Assembly: GCA_013298985.1 (NCBI GenBank)
Contig: JAAFJS010000017.1
Span: 1 to 44,934, forward strand
Origin: Cytophagales bacterium
GTDB lineage: Bacteria > Bacteroidota > Bacteroidia > Cytophagales > Thermoflexibacteraceae
Length of the DNA stretch: 44,934 nt
Direction: 5' to 3'
Of this stretch, positions 18,165 through 26,606 are shown one piece after another (positions within the stretch are counted from its first letter, which is position 1; each line of letters starts with the position of its first letter). The notes beneath the pieces were generated by a model that had not been told where the DNA came from, searched no databases, and saw nothing but the letters and a program-made list of their open reading frames with translations. The translations under genes were made by a program, and so were the position numbers.

Positions 18165-19343
18165 TTACTGATTATCGAGCAAGCCCCTACCACTTTTCTT
18201 AATTTTCCCAGCTTGTATCAATTCCTGCGAAATCGAGTCCAACACACCATTGATAAAGGTATTACTTTTGGGTGTACTATAAATTTTGGATAGCTCAAGG
18301 TATTCATTTATCGAAACCTTGACAGGAATACTTGGAAAATGTGTCATCTCACTGAGTGCCATTTCCAGCAAAATTTTGTCTATTGCCGTAATGCGTTCCA
18401 CATCCCAGTTCTGCGTTTTTGTAGCAATAAGTGCTTCATAATTCCCCAAATCCTTGATACAATTCGCAAATAAATCCCTAAAAAATTCTTTGTCATCTTC
18501 CCAGTTTGGCGAAAGTTCGTAAAGCGCAGTAGCAGTATCTTCGCACAAGGCTTTCAACGTTTTGTTAGCCATACTTTTGATGATAGACCTATCTTCGTGC
18601 CAGTTGATGTCCTGCTCGTCAAAATACGCATCAATCAATTCATTTTTGAGAATAAAATTTTTCAAAATATGATTTACCATCTCAATATCAAGTTCGAGAG
18701 TAGAGCTTGCCAAATGACAGTAATTTTTATAAGCCTCTTCTTTTTGCAAAAACCTGAACCACTGGCGCACCAAATCAGGATTCCATTTGAGGTTACGTCT
18801 GACAAATTCGTTCTGAAAAGCCTCATAATTTTTGATTCGAGCTACAATCTGGTTATTTTTTAATTTGAGTTCATGCTCAAAAACCAATGCTGTCTTGGTC
18901 AAAGTCCGTTTCTGCCTTTCTGTCGAATCAGTTTCCACAAAATCAGCCAGTTCCACTATCAACTGCATTAACAACATATAATTATCAAACAGGTTCTCCA
19001 CACCTTGCATGATTTCGGCTTGGAGTCGTTCTGCATCTTTCTTGACCTGATTATGGTAATACTTGATAGCTGTTTCTACACTTCTACGAACTTTTTCATC
19101 TACTTCTCTGTCTGTTTGCAAGATGCGCCCTGCTGGTGATTGATAGCTTTCAGAAAAAATATCTTGAGCAAGTTTTTTTTGGGCAATAAGTAAAGGCTTG
19201 TCTTGGACTTGCATAGAATTGAGGTCAGGCTGAAAATACTCATCTATGAGGTCAAGCGCGAGTTGTAAATTTGATTTTTTACACTGTTGGAAGGCATACA
19301 CATATTGCATTGCCTTGATTCTAAGTAATCTTCTATTAAGCAT
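18165..19343 (-). CDS. nusB: Transcription antitermination factor NusB (long Bacteroidota form)
   Basis: 392 residues, against about 140 in E. coli. The N-terminus (MLNRRLLRIKAMQYVYAF) and the C-terminal part (about 280-385: RDLFANCIKDLGNYEALI, DRIT-like VERITAIDKILLEMALSEM, PVKVSINEYLELSKIYS, FINGVLDSI) are NusB. The middle is a helical insertion typical of this phylum. With NusE (S10) it binds boxA RNA and supports rRNA antitermination. A TATCTTTG box on the minus strand lies at 19381-19388, just ahead of the start. Confidence 0.95.
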   Translation of the reverse strand: MLNRRLLRIKAMQYVYAFQQCKKSNLQLALDLIDEYFQPDLNSMQVQDKPLLIAQKKLAQDIFSESYQSPAGRILQTDREVDEKVRRSVETAIKYYHNQVKKDAERLQAEIMQGVENLFDNYMLLMQLIVELADFVETDSTERQKRTLTKTALVFEHELKLKNNQIVARIKNYEAFQNEFVRRNLKWNPDLVRQWFRFLQKEEAYKNYCHLASSTLELDIEMVNHILKNFILKNELIDAYFDEQDINWHEDRSIIKSMANKTLKALCEDTATALYELSPNWEDDKEFFRDLFANCIKDLGNYEALIATKTQNWDVERITAIDKILLEMALSEMTHFPSIPVKVSINEYLELSKIYSTPKSNTFINGVLDSISQELIQAGKIKKSGRGLLDNQ

Positions 19344-19406
19344 CGAAACAAAGAGTAAAACGGCTCAAAAAATATTTTTGCAAAGATACTACTTTTATTA
19401 GTATTT

Positions 19407-19859
19407 CTACTTGCCATTTTGCATTTTTTTCAGCCAATTTTTTGCATCTTCCAGTGTATCAAATACTTGAGTAGCATAATTTGTGTTTTTATTATTAATT
19501 AAAAATAACTCTAAGGAAATATTAGAAAATAAGTCTCCTGCGGTATTGATAGCTAAATTTTTCAGTCCCAGTTTGTTTGCCTTGGGAGTCCATTCTGCTA
19601 CGAGCCATTCATTTGCCTCGTTCCAAGGTCCCACAATATTAGAATGGTCAGCAAGTGCATTTGTTACCTTTTCTTGTTCAAGTATCTCCAAAATCTTGTT
19701 ATAGCCTGTTTTGAGTTCCTCTATCAACAAGAAACCTCTCCACTTATAGTAAAGCCAGTCGTTTTTCTTATCCGCTTCGATGGATAGATACACATAGCCA
19801 CCTGTGTTTTTTAACTCAATGAGTGTGGAATTTGGAGATATAACTTGTAAGTTATTCAT
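19407..19859 (-). CDS. Hypothetical protein, possible STAS/SpoIIAA-like fold
   Basis: About 150 residues from ATG 19859; a TTG four codons upstream is also possible. The alternating strand and helix pattern ends with an amphipathic helix (DTLEDAKNWLKKMQ). The central LLIEELKTGYNKILEILEQ ... NALADHSN and the AKNWL ending resemble small STAS or SpoIIAA-like proteins that are common in Cytophagales. No catalytic motif is visible. It stands alone, 63 bases upstream of nusB. Confidence 0.6.
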   Translation of the reverse strand: MNNLQVISPNSTLIELKNTGGYVYLSIEADKKNDWLYYKWRGFLLIEELKTGYNKILEILEQEKVTNALADHSNIVGPWNEANEWLVAEWTPKANKLGLKNLAINTAGDLFSNISLELFLINNKNTNYATQVFDTLEDAKNWLKKMQNGK

Positions 19860-20057
19860 AACAAAAAGCAATAAATTGAAATTTATACAAAACTTAAATG
19901 CAATATATAAAATATTACCTATCCTATTTAAAGTAAAACAGATTTTTTTTCAACCTCTTTGAAAAGTGGCTCTCTGATAAAAATTGATGACTAAAAAGAC
20001 AATACAAAGCTATAAATCTATCATTGTATCAATAAAAAACAGGATAAAACCAAGATT

Positions 20058-20546
20058 TTATTTTGCGGGAACAGGAATGACTAATAGCTGGTCAGCCCAT
20101 ACTTGCTTTGCATTTCTGATATTATTAGCTTGTAATATATCTTCCGTTTTTACACCATATTTTTTGGCAATGAAGCCTACTATTTCTCCTTGCTTCACTC
20201 GATGCAGGGCGCGAACCTTCACCTTTAATCGCTGATTTTCTGTGATATTATCTGCCACCAACCCATTCAGTGCTTTCAAGCTATCCATCTGCATATTAAA
20301 TTTTTCTGCAATTTTCCCCAGCACTTCATTTTTCCCAATTCGGTACGTATAGGTCAGTGTATCCTCAAAATTGACCAAATAAACAGAGTCTAAGGGTGCA
20401 TTTGCCACCGAATCTGTTGGAATGACTTTTTTCTTTTTCCAAGGTGGCGTTGTTACCATCATAATATCGATGACAACGTAGGCAACCATGCCCACAAATA
20501 ACCCTATTGCCGCCAAAAATAATTTTTGCTTTTTTTGTTGTTCCAA
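20058..20546 (-). CDS. LysM domain protein with one N-terminal membrane anchor
   Basis: A 162-residue protein. After a basic start there is one membrane helix (about 9-30), then a Pro/Ser-rich linker, then two LysM-type repeats (YRIGKNEVLGKIAEKFNMQM ... LNGL, and HRVKQGEIVGFIAKKYGVKT ... NNIRN). LysM repeats bind peptidoglycan, so the protein probably tethers the inner membrane to the wall. The only start upstream of the membrane helix is TTG at 20546; the first ATG lies beyond the helix. It is 21 bases after the Rpn-like gene. Confidence 0.75.
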   Translation of the reverse strand: MEQQKKQKLFLAAIGLFVGMVAYVVIDIMMVTTPPWKKKKVIPTDSVANAPLDSVYLVNFEDTLTYTYRIGKNEVLGKIAEKFNMQMDSLKALNGLVADNITENQRLKVKVRALHRVKQGEIVGFIAKKYGVKTEDILQANNIRNAKQVWADQLLVIPVPAK

Positions 20547-20567
20547 AATCCATTAAAATTTAAGTAA

Positions 20568-21635
20568 CTATTTATTTTTCTGGTAATTATCAATGATTGC
20601 TTTGACCTCCTCCATAGAAATTTTTACTATTTTTGCCAGTCGCTCCTCAGTGATACCCTCTTGGTGCATTTCAATCACCATTTCAATATTTCTTTTTTTC
20701 ATTTCTTGTTCTTTTTGAGAGATTTCTTGTTCTTTTTGAGAGATTTCTTGTTCTTTTTGAGCAACTTCTTTCTCCTTTTGCTCCGCCTGTTTTACCTTTT
20801 GAGCAACTTCTTTCTCCTTTTGCTTCATTTTTTTTGTTTTTTGGGCAAATTCTTTTTCTCTCTGGGCAAACAACTCGTCCCGTTTTTCAGCATCTTGGGC
20901 ATCTATCATTTTATTGTATTGTTCGCTTGCGATGTCGCGCAGGCGTTTGAGATACACCTGATATTCCTTTCGTTTATTTTCAGGAAGTTTCATTCTGTCC
21001 AGTTTATCCTTCGCCTCAGTCAAGCCCCTTGCGGTGAAGCTATCTTCTATTTCGCCTGTTTTGAGGAAGTAAATCCACTCATCAAGTTTATCTGTAATGC
21101 TATCGCCAAACTGACTGACCTTGATGAGCCAATATTCTGGAAAAATTTGAAAAATTTGCTCTTTTTCATACAGTTCTTTCTGGCGTTCTGCCAAACTCAA
21201 AATATCGCCCTTGTGAATCCCCTTAAAAGCAGTCGTGCCATGATAAACATAATCTTGCCCCTGCCCTAAGTCAAAGTAAGCAATCGTGATAGAAATTATT
21301 TTTTTGACAAATGAATACGGTGAACCTTCCTTGATATGCTCGGCGATAGCCTTCGAAGTACCATAAAGTATCCTGTGAAAATAATCATATTCTTTGCTAT
21401 TTTGGATTTCTACAATCACCAATTCGTGCTTGTGGTTTTCCACCAAAATATCTACGCGATTATGCTTGTCATTTTCACTTTCTTTGTTACTTTCACTGTC
21501 CAAAATCTGTTTGATTTTGATGGTATCTTGCAAAAGTTCCGACAAAAAGCCTTCTAATATATCAAAATTAGCCTTTTGACGAAGAAGTTTCTTCATCGCC
21601 CAGTCAAAACGTATGAGTTCCTTTCTTTTTTTCAT
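20568..21635 (-). CDS. Rpn-like PD-(D/E)XK nuclease family protein
   Basis: A 355-residue protein of the PD-(D/E)XK transposase/Rpn group (often annotated as a putative transposase). The N-terminal part has FDWAMKKLLRQKANFDILEGFLSELL, then RVDILV (Asp62) and VIVEIQN (Glu76-x-Gln78), then YDYFHRILYGTSK. The E-x-Q form of the motif is normal for this group. From about 255 to 335 comes a heptad array (QKEKEVAQK, QKEQEIS) made by in-frame DNA repeats. A short helix-turn-helix-like end follows (ITEERLAKIVKISMEEVKAI). Rpn proteins promote RecA-independent recombination; no mobile element boundaries are seen here. Confidence 0.82.
   Translation of the reverse strand: MKKRKELIRFDWAMKKLLRQKANFDILEGFLSELLQDTIKIKQILDSESNKESENDKHNRVDILVENHKHELVIVEIQNSKEYDYFHRILYGTSKAIAEHIKEGSPYSFVKKIISITIAYFDLGQGQDYVYHGTTAFKGIHKGDILSLAERQKELYEKEQIFQIFPEYWLIKVSQFGDSITDKLDEWIYFLKTGEIEDSFTARGLTEAKDKLDRMKLPENKRKEYQVYLKRLRDIASEQYNKMIDAQDAEKRDELFAQREKEFAQKTKKMKQKEKEVAQKVKQAEQKEKEVAQKEQEISQKEQEISQKEQEMKKRNIEMVIEMHQEGITEERLAKIVKISMEEVKAIIDNYQKNK
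20703..20765. repeat. 21-bp in-frame tandem repeat
   Basis: Two exact copies of a 21-base unit (20703-20723, 20724-20744) and a third that diverges after about 14 bases. They encode the QKEQEIS heptads of the Rpn-like protein. A second related unit repeats near 20755 and 20799. Confidence 0.85.
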
Positions 21636-21690
21636 ACCACAAAGTTAGAAAAAAATAATGATTTTTTTAAGGTTAAGCTCGTAAAATTCA

Positions 21691-21720
21691 TTGGCATTTG
21701 GACTAAGTTTTGTAACTTTG
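21691..21720 (+). promoter_or_regulatory. Predicted dnaB promoter, Bacteroidota type
   Basis: TTG at 21691-21693, 19 bases, then TAACTTTG at 21713-21720. The dnaB start is about 120 bases downstream. Confidence 0.55.
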
Positions 21721-21838
21721 TTTCCTCGACTTAAAAAAATAATACCAAAATTATAAGATTTAATCACACAAAAATACAACTCTTTGAGTATTTGTGTTTT
21801 AGTGGGTCATGGTCAGATGGTTTGTCAAAATAGCAATT

Positions 21839-23401
21839 ATGGAAAACGAAAATTCATATAAACGAAAAACAAAATACAATAAGGATAAAGAATTTCTCTC
21901 TGAAATCGGGGGGAAAATCATTCCACAAGCTATTGATTTGGAGCAAGCAGTGCTGGGGGCAATCATGCTTGAAAAGTATGCCTTTGACTCAGTGATTGAT
22001 TTGCTCAACAGCGAAGTTTTTTATACCGAAGGGCATAAAAGCATTTACAACGCCATGAAAACGCTTTTTGATGATTCACAACCCATTGATATTCTGACAG
22101 TTACTAATCAGCTTCGCAAGCTGGGCGAGCTTGAGCTGGCGGGTGGCGCAGCTTACATTGCCCGCCTCACGCGAAATGTAGCTTCCGCCGCCAACATTAC
22201 AGCGCATACCTACATTCTGAGAGAAAAAGCCATCAAACGCGAACTGATTAAGTTTTCGGGGGAAACCTCTCGCGATGCCTTTGAGGATACTGCGGACGCA
22301 CTCAAGCTCTTAGACCGCACCCAGCAATCCATTTTCAAAATCTCTGAACTCACCACCAAAAAGAACTATACCGACGTAAAATCGGCGATTATCCAATCTA
22401 TGGAGGAACTCAAAAAGCGCAAGGAACACAAAGACGGGCTAACTGGTGTGCCTACGGGTTTCTCTGCCTTGGATAGAATGACCTCTGGCTGGCAACGTTC
22501 TGATTTGGTGATAATTGCAGCACGTCCGTCTATGGGTAAAACTGCCTTTTGTTTGAGTTTGCTTCGGAATGCTGCCGTAGATTTTGGGAAACCTGTGGCT
22601 ATATTTTCCTTAGAGATGTCCGTTTTGCAGTTGGTAGATAGATTAATTTCCTCTGAGGCTCAGATAGATAGCAACAAACTAAAAACAGGTCGCGTGCAGG
22701 ACTGGGAAGTAGAGGAACTCAACCGCAAACTCAGTAAAATCAAAGAAGCTAAAATTTTTATAGACGATACGCCCGCGATTTCTATGCTGGAACTCCGCGC
22801 CAAATGTCGCCGTTTGAAATCACAACACAAAATTGAAATGGTGGTCATTGATTACTTACAACTGATGACTGGCGATACTTCTAAGAATATGGGCGGCAAC
22901 CGCGAGCAGGAAATTGCCTCTATTTCAAGGTCCTTGAAGCAGATGGCAAAGGAACTGGACTTGCCTGTGCTTGCGCTCTCTCAACTCAGTCGCGCTGTAG
23001 AAACCAGAGGAGGCGATAAAAAACCACAACTTTCAGATTTGAGGGAATCGGGTGCGATAGAGCAAGACGCAGATATGGTGATGTTTCTCTATCGTCCTGA
23101 ATACTACGGCATTACAGAAGATTCAGAAGGAAAATCTACGCAGGGAATGGGTGAAATTATTATCTCTAAGCACCGTAACGGCTCACTTGGAAGCGTTGTT
23201 CTCAAATTTATTGGGGCTTATACCAAATTTGTCGACCCAGAGGTCAGTGATGAGTTTCAGTTGCCCAACCATACTTTTGGAGATGTAAACGGCATCAACG
23301 AGTTTGAGGCTGGTACGATGGTAACTTTTAGTAGCAAAATGAATAACGGCACAAGCAATGCTTCCAAAGCAAGTGTACCACCTGACGAAGTACCTTTTTA
23401 A
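21839..23401 (+). CDS. dnaB: Replicative DNA helicase
   Basis: About 520 residues from ATG 21839. An in-frame ATG 30 bases upstream would add MVRWFVKIAI, which is not family-like. DnaB is the hexameric 5'-3' helicase at the replication fork. The N-terminal helical domain (PQAIDLEQAVLGAIM) binds primase. The RecA-like domain has Walker A (ARPSMGKTAF), Walker B (MVVIDYLQLM), and the LSQLSRAVE and DLRESGAIEQDADMV motifs. The tail is Asn/Ser-rich and ends PPDEVPF. There is no intein. It is a monocistronic unit with its own promoter. Confidence 0.97.
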   Translation: MENENSYKRKTKYNKDKEFLSEIGGKIIPQAIDLEQAVLGAIMLEKYAFDSVIDLLNSEVFYTEGHKSIYNAMKTLFDDSQPIDILTVTNQLRKLGELELAGGAAYIARLTRNVASAANITAHTYILREKAIKRELIKFSGETSRDAFEDTADALKLLDRTQQSIFKISELTTKKNYTDVKSAIIQSMEELKKRKEHKDGLTGVPTGFSALDRMTSGWQRSDLVIIAARPSMGKTAFCLSLLRNAAVDFGKPVAIFSLEMSVLQLVDRLISSEAQIDSNKLKTGRVQDWEVEELNRKLSKIKEAKIFIDDTPAISMLELRAKCRRLKSQHKIEMVVIDYLQLMTGDTSKNMGGNREQEIASISRSLKQMAKELDLPVLALSQLSRAVETRGGDKKPQLSDLRESGAIEQDADMVMFLYRPEYYGITEDSEGKSTQGMGEIIISKHRNGSLGSVVLKFIGAYTKFVDPEVSDEFQLPNHTFGDVNGINEFEAGTMVTFSSKMNNGTSNASKASVPPDEVPF

Positions 23402-23464
23402 TGCGATTGAAGTGCTATTTTCTTAGAAAAATTGTATCTTTGCTGAAACTAAAAACAAAACACT

Positions 23465-24088
23465 ATGAAATTCAGTGAATTTAAGAATGTCGCAGAGATG
23501 TTAATGTATTTTGGATTAAGTGTTCATAATACAGAGTTTATTGATTTTGAAAGTATTAACCCCATCACTATCCCTGCCTATCTAAAACAAGATATAAGTT
23601 TTGTTCTTTCTGAAAGAGGGAATACAGACATGGAATCTTATGCTTGCGAGTTTTTAATTTCTCCCTTACTAAAAGAAGCGTGGAAGCGTCATCCCAAAGC
23701 AAAACTTTTTAGCCACCCACAAATTAAGTATGAAGACCTCATCTTGATTCCTGACTATGTTGTTACACCAAGAAATAAAACAGGTGTAAATATTTTTGAA
23801 AAACCGCTTTTAGTTACCGTGGAAGCAAAAAATGATGATTATGAACTTGGCTGGTCTGATGTTTATAGGCAGCTGGTAGTGGCGCGACTATTGAATGAAA
23901 ACCATGAAATCCCAATTTATGCCATTGTCAGCATTGGCAAAGGCTGGGAGTTTGGCAAGTTGGAAGGCAATATTATTTACAAACACCCTTTGGGCATTGG
24001 TTTAGAAAATGCAAATAAATTATTGGGTGTGTTGGACTTTATTTTTGCGGATTGTGTACGCACCGCGGAAAGGTTTGATATGTATTGA
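23465..24088 (+). CDS. PD-(D/E)XK-like protein of unknown role
   Basis: A 207-residue soluble protein. The core reads DLILIPDYVVTP (Asp97) then LLVTVEAKNDD (Glu120-x-Lys122), the PD-(D/E)XK pattern, as in restriction-enzyme-like folds. A later segment, QLVVARLLNENHEIPIYAIVSIGKGW, is also typical of these singletons. A TATCTTTG box lies at 23435-23442, 23 bases before the ATG. The gene is 63 bases after dnaB and is probably transcribed separately. Nuclease activity is inferred from the motif alone. Confidence 0.65.
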   Translation: MKFSEFKNVAEMLMYFGLSVHNTEFIDFESINPITIPAYLKQDISFVLSERGNTDMESYACEFLISPLLKEAWKRHPKAKLFSHPQIKYEDLILIPDYVVTPRNKTGVNIFEKPLLVTVEAKNDDYELGWSDVYRQLVVARLLNENHEIPIYAIVSIGKGWEFGKLEGNIIYKHPLGIGLENANKLLGVLDFIFADCVRTAERFDMY

Positions 24089-24212
24089 GTGATAAGTAGT
24101 TATGAATTATGAATTAATCGCAACGGCGAACCATATAATTATCTAATAATCAATGTTTTAAATAATAACTACAATATAAATTAATTTATTTCAACTACTC
24201 AGAAATAACAAA

Positions 24213-25118
24213 ATGTGGAAATTTATAAAAATATTTTTGGCGTTTTTCCTTGTTTTTGCGTGTAGCAAACAAGATAAATCAAAGCCTATGCCTCCCCCGC
24301 TTTTAGATGCCCCTTTTTTGGCGGCACAGAGTACGGGGAAGTTGGACAATGCAGAAATAAACGAGGCATCGGGCTTGGTGGCGAGCCGTAGCAACCCCAA
24401 TGCGCTCTGGACGCACAACGACAGTGGCGATAAGGCACGCATTTTTTTGATTAGCGACAAGGCAAAACACTTGGCTACTTTCACCATTGAAGGCGCAGAA
24501 AACCGAGATTGGGAAGATATAGGAATGTGTAATGACAACGGAATCAATTACTTGTACGTGGGCGATATAGGCGACAACTCTGCCGCGCACGACCTAAGCA
24601 CCATCTATCGCTTTCCTGAACCTGAGATGAGCAATGTTACTTCGCCCACCGAAAAAACAATCGCTAATGCTCAAACCATTCGTTTCCAGTATCCTGACGG
24701 CAAGCGCGACGCAGAATGTCTGATGATAGACCCTCTCACCAAAGATATTTTGATAGTTTCCAAAAGGGAAGAAAATGTAAATGTATATGTTGCGCCCTAT
24801 CCGCAATCTTTTACGGAGGTAATCATGCTCACCAAAGTAAGCACGCTTTCCTTTAATCAGGTAGTCGCAGGTGATATTTCTCCTGATGGCAAAGAAATAT
24901 TGCTCAAAAACTACACGAAGGTTTTTTATTGGAAAAAAGAGGCAAACGAATCCATCGTCGATGTACTAAAAAAGCCTTTCCAAAACCTGCCTTACAGCCA
25001 AGACAATGAAATACAAGGCGAGTCAATCGCTTGGAAATTAGATGGTTCGGGCTATTTTACCTTAGGAGAAAATCCATTGAGTGTTCCTTTGGATTTGCTT
25101 TTTTATCAAAGAAAATAA
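24213..25118 (+). CDS. Lipoprotein with propeller-like domain, unknown function
   Basis: 301 residues. The lipobox is VFACS (about residue 16-20), then a Pro-rich stretch. The body has repeated beta-strand motifs: NEASGLVASRSNPNALWTHN, ENRDWEDIGM, NYLYVGDIGDNS, ISPDGKEILLKNY and GESIAWKLDGSGYFTL. These fit a beta-propeller, as in phytase-like or SdiA-regulated-type envelope proteins. A calcium-like acidic loop (DIGDN) is visible. It faces the DUF4199 gene, ten bases apart and convergent. Confidence 0.7.
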   Translation: MWKFIKIFLAFFLVFACSKQDKSKPMPPPLLDAPFLAAQSTGKLDNAEINEASGLVASRSNPNALWTHNDSGDKARIFLISDKAKHLATFTIEGAENRDWEDIGMCNDNGINYLYVGDIGDNSAAHDLSTIYRFPEPEMSNVTSPTEKTIANAQTIRFQYPDGKRDAECLMIDPLTKDILIVSKREENVNVYVAPYPQSFTEVIMLTKVSTLSFNQVVAGDISPDGKEILLKNYTKVFYWKKEANESIVDVLKKPFQNLPYSQDNEIQGESIAWKLDGSGYFTLGENPLSVPLDLLFYQRK

Positions 25119-25127
25119 GAAAAAAAC

Positions 25128-25655
25128 TCACAAACTCAGCGGTGGTGATTTTTTCATTATCACTGCAATTGCCATCGATAATACAAAGCCAATCGCAGAC
25201 GTTTTTATCCATTCGTCCATCGCGATAGAGCCTGCCGAGATAGATTTAATGCTTTCGTAAAGTGCCTCATACTGAGCAAGATTGAACTGCTCTACCATGG
25301 CATCTTTGGTTTTGACCAGCAATAACGCAAGTTCGTTTTTGTGCAATTCCAGAATATTTTTATCTATGTACGCAAGGAGATTATACACCAAAATAGCATA
25401 CAGTGTAGCAGCAAATACATTGATAATCAATGCCATAAAGACCGCTTGGCTTCCTGAGATGAATCCTCCATTTCTGTTGTCGCGAAAAAATTTTAGCCCG
25501 CCCACAATCCCCATGGCATAAATGGGCAAATACAGCAACTTGTACTGCCCAAAAGGATTAGCTCCCAGCAGATACACAAGGATAAGGAATAAAAAACAGC
25601 CAACTGCCGTTAAAATGCTACTGATGAGGGCTACCTGATAAAGTGTCTTTCTCAT
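25128..25655 (-). CDS. DUF4199 membrane protein
   Basis: A 175-residue inner-membrane protein with four hydrophobic segments (about 8-30, 40-58, 70-95 and 148-166) and a helical loop between the third and fourth. The pattern (YLPIYAMGIVGGLKFFRDNRNGGFISGSQA) is DUF4199, a family found mostly in Bacteroidota with no known function. It is divergent from lgt1. Confidence 0.85.
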   Translation of the reverse strand: MRKTLYQVALISSILTAVGCFLFLILVYLLGANPFGQYKLLYLPIYAMGIVGGLKFFRDNRNGGFISGSQAVFMALIINVFAATLYAILVYNLLAYIDKNILELHKNELALLLVKTKDAMVEQFNLAQYEALYESIKSISAGSIAMDEWIKTSAIGFVLSMAIAVIMKKSPPLSL

Positions 25656-25714
25656 TTTTTAAATTTATTTAACCAAAATAAAACAAGCAGTTTTTCAGAT
25701 AACTACCAATTTAA

Positions 25715-25734
25715 AATAACTTTGCAAAGTTATT
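25715..25734. promoter_or_regulatory. Perfect 20-bp palindrome ahead of lgt
   Basis: AATAACTTTGCAAAGTTATT, in the 108-base gap between the divergent DUF4199 and lgt genes. Each half contains TAACTTTG, a good -10-like box in both directions, so it may be a pair of overlapping divergent promoters or an operator. Confidence 0.5.
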
Positions 25735-25763
25735 GATTCGAAACTTCAAACAAAATTATAAAT

Positions 25764-26564
25764 ATGTTAAGTGAGATTATTTGGAATGTAGGTCCCGATA
25801 TTTTTTCCTTTGATATTCCTGTATTAGGCACGCTGACCATTCGCTGGTATGGTTTGCTCTTTGCTTCTGCGTTTTTGGTGGGGCAGGTCATCATGTTCCG
25901 AATCTTCAAGGCAGAAGGCAAGCCCGAATCGGACGTGGAGGCAATAACACTTTACATGATTATTGCGACCTTACTTGGCGCAAGGTTAGGGCATTGTTTG
26001 TTTTATCAGCCAGATTATTACCTCAGCCACCCCCTCGAAATCCTCAAAGTATGGGAAGGTGGATTGGCGAGCCATGGAGCTACGATTGGCATTTTGTTGG
26101 GGATTTACCTGTATAGTCGCGGGCGCGTGGGGCAGTCTTATTTGTGGGTACTCGACCGAATCGTGATTGTGGTGGCACTGGGCGGTGCTTTTATCCGCAT
26201 GGGCAACCTGTTCAATTCCGAAATCATAGGAAAACCTACTGACGTGGCATGGGGCTTCGTTTTCACCAAATTAGGCGAAGATTTTGCGCGCCACCCTGCC
26301 CAGCTTTACGAGGCTATCTCCTGCGTTTTGCTGTTTTTATTACTCTATGGGCTTTGGAACAAAACCAAAGAAAAAACGCCAGAAGGCAGACTTTTTGGGA
26401 TTTTTGTAGTAGTCTTGTTTACGTTACGCATTGTGTATGAATTTTTTAAAGAAAATCAAGTCGAGTTTGAGAATAGCTTGGCACTGAACATGGGACAGAT
26501 TTTGAGTATCCCGATGGTCTTGGTGGGCGTGGTCGTTCTTTTGATGTCTTTCAAAAAAAAATAA
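25764..26564 (+). CDS. lgt: Prolipoprotein diacylglyceryl transferase, first copy
   Basis: A 266-residue polytopic inner-membrane enzyme that moves diacylglycerol from phosphatidylglycerol to the lipobox cysteine. Key segments are IRWYGLLF (conserved Tyr), SHGATIGILLG (conserved His-Gly and third Gly), the signature IRMGNLFNSEIIG (conserved Arg and Asn), LRIVYEFFKENQ (conserved Arg and Glu) and NMGQILSIPM. All expected residues are present. A second copy follows 42 bases downstream. Confidence 0.95.
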   Translation: MLSEIIWNVGPDIFSFDIPVLGTLTIRWYGLLFASAFLVGQVIMFRIFKAEGKPESDVEAITLYMIIATLLGARLGHCLFYQPDYYLSHPLEILKVWEGGLASHGATIGILLGIYLYSRGRVGQSYLWVLDRIVIVVALGGAFIRMGNLFNSEIIGKPTDVAWGFVFTKLGEDFARHPAQLYEAISCVLLFLLLYGLWNKTKEKTPEGRLFGIFVVVLFTLRIVYEFFKENQVEFENSLALNMGQILSIPMVLVGVVVLLMSFKKK

Positions 26565-26606
26565 CCATCATAAAGTTATTCACTCAAAACCTCAAACAAA
26601 ACTATA

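Noticed and set aside
20568-21635. An insertion sequence around the Rpn-like gene
   Set aside because: No terminal inverted repeats or target duplications flank it; Rpn-like genes are often stand-alone.
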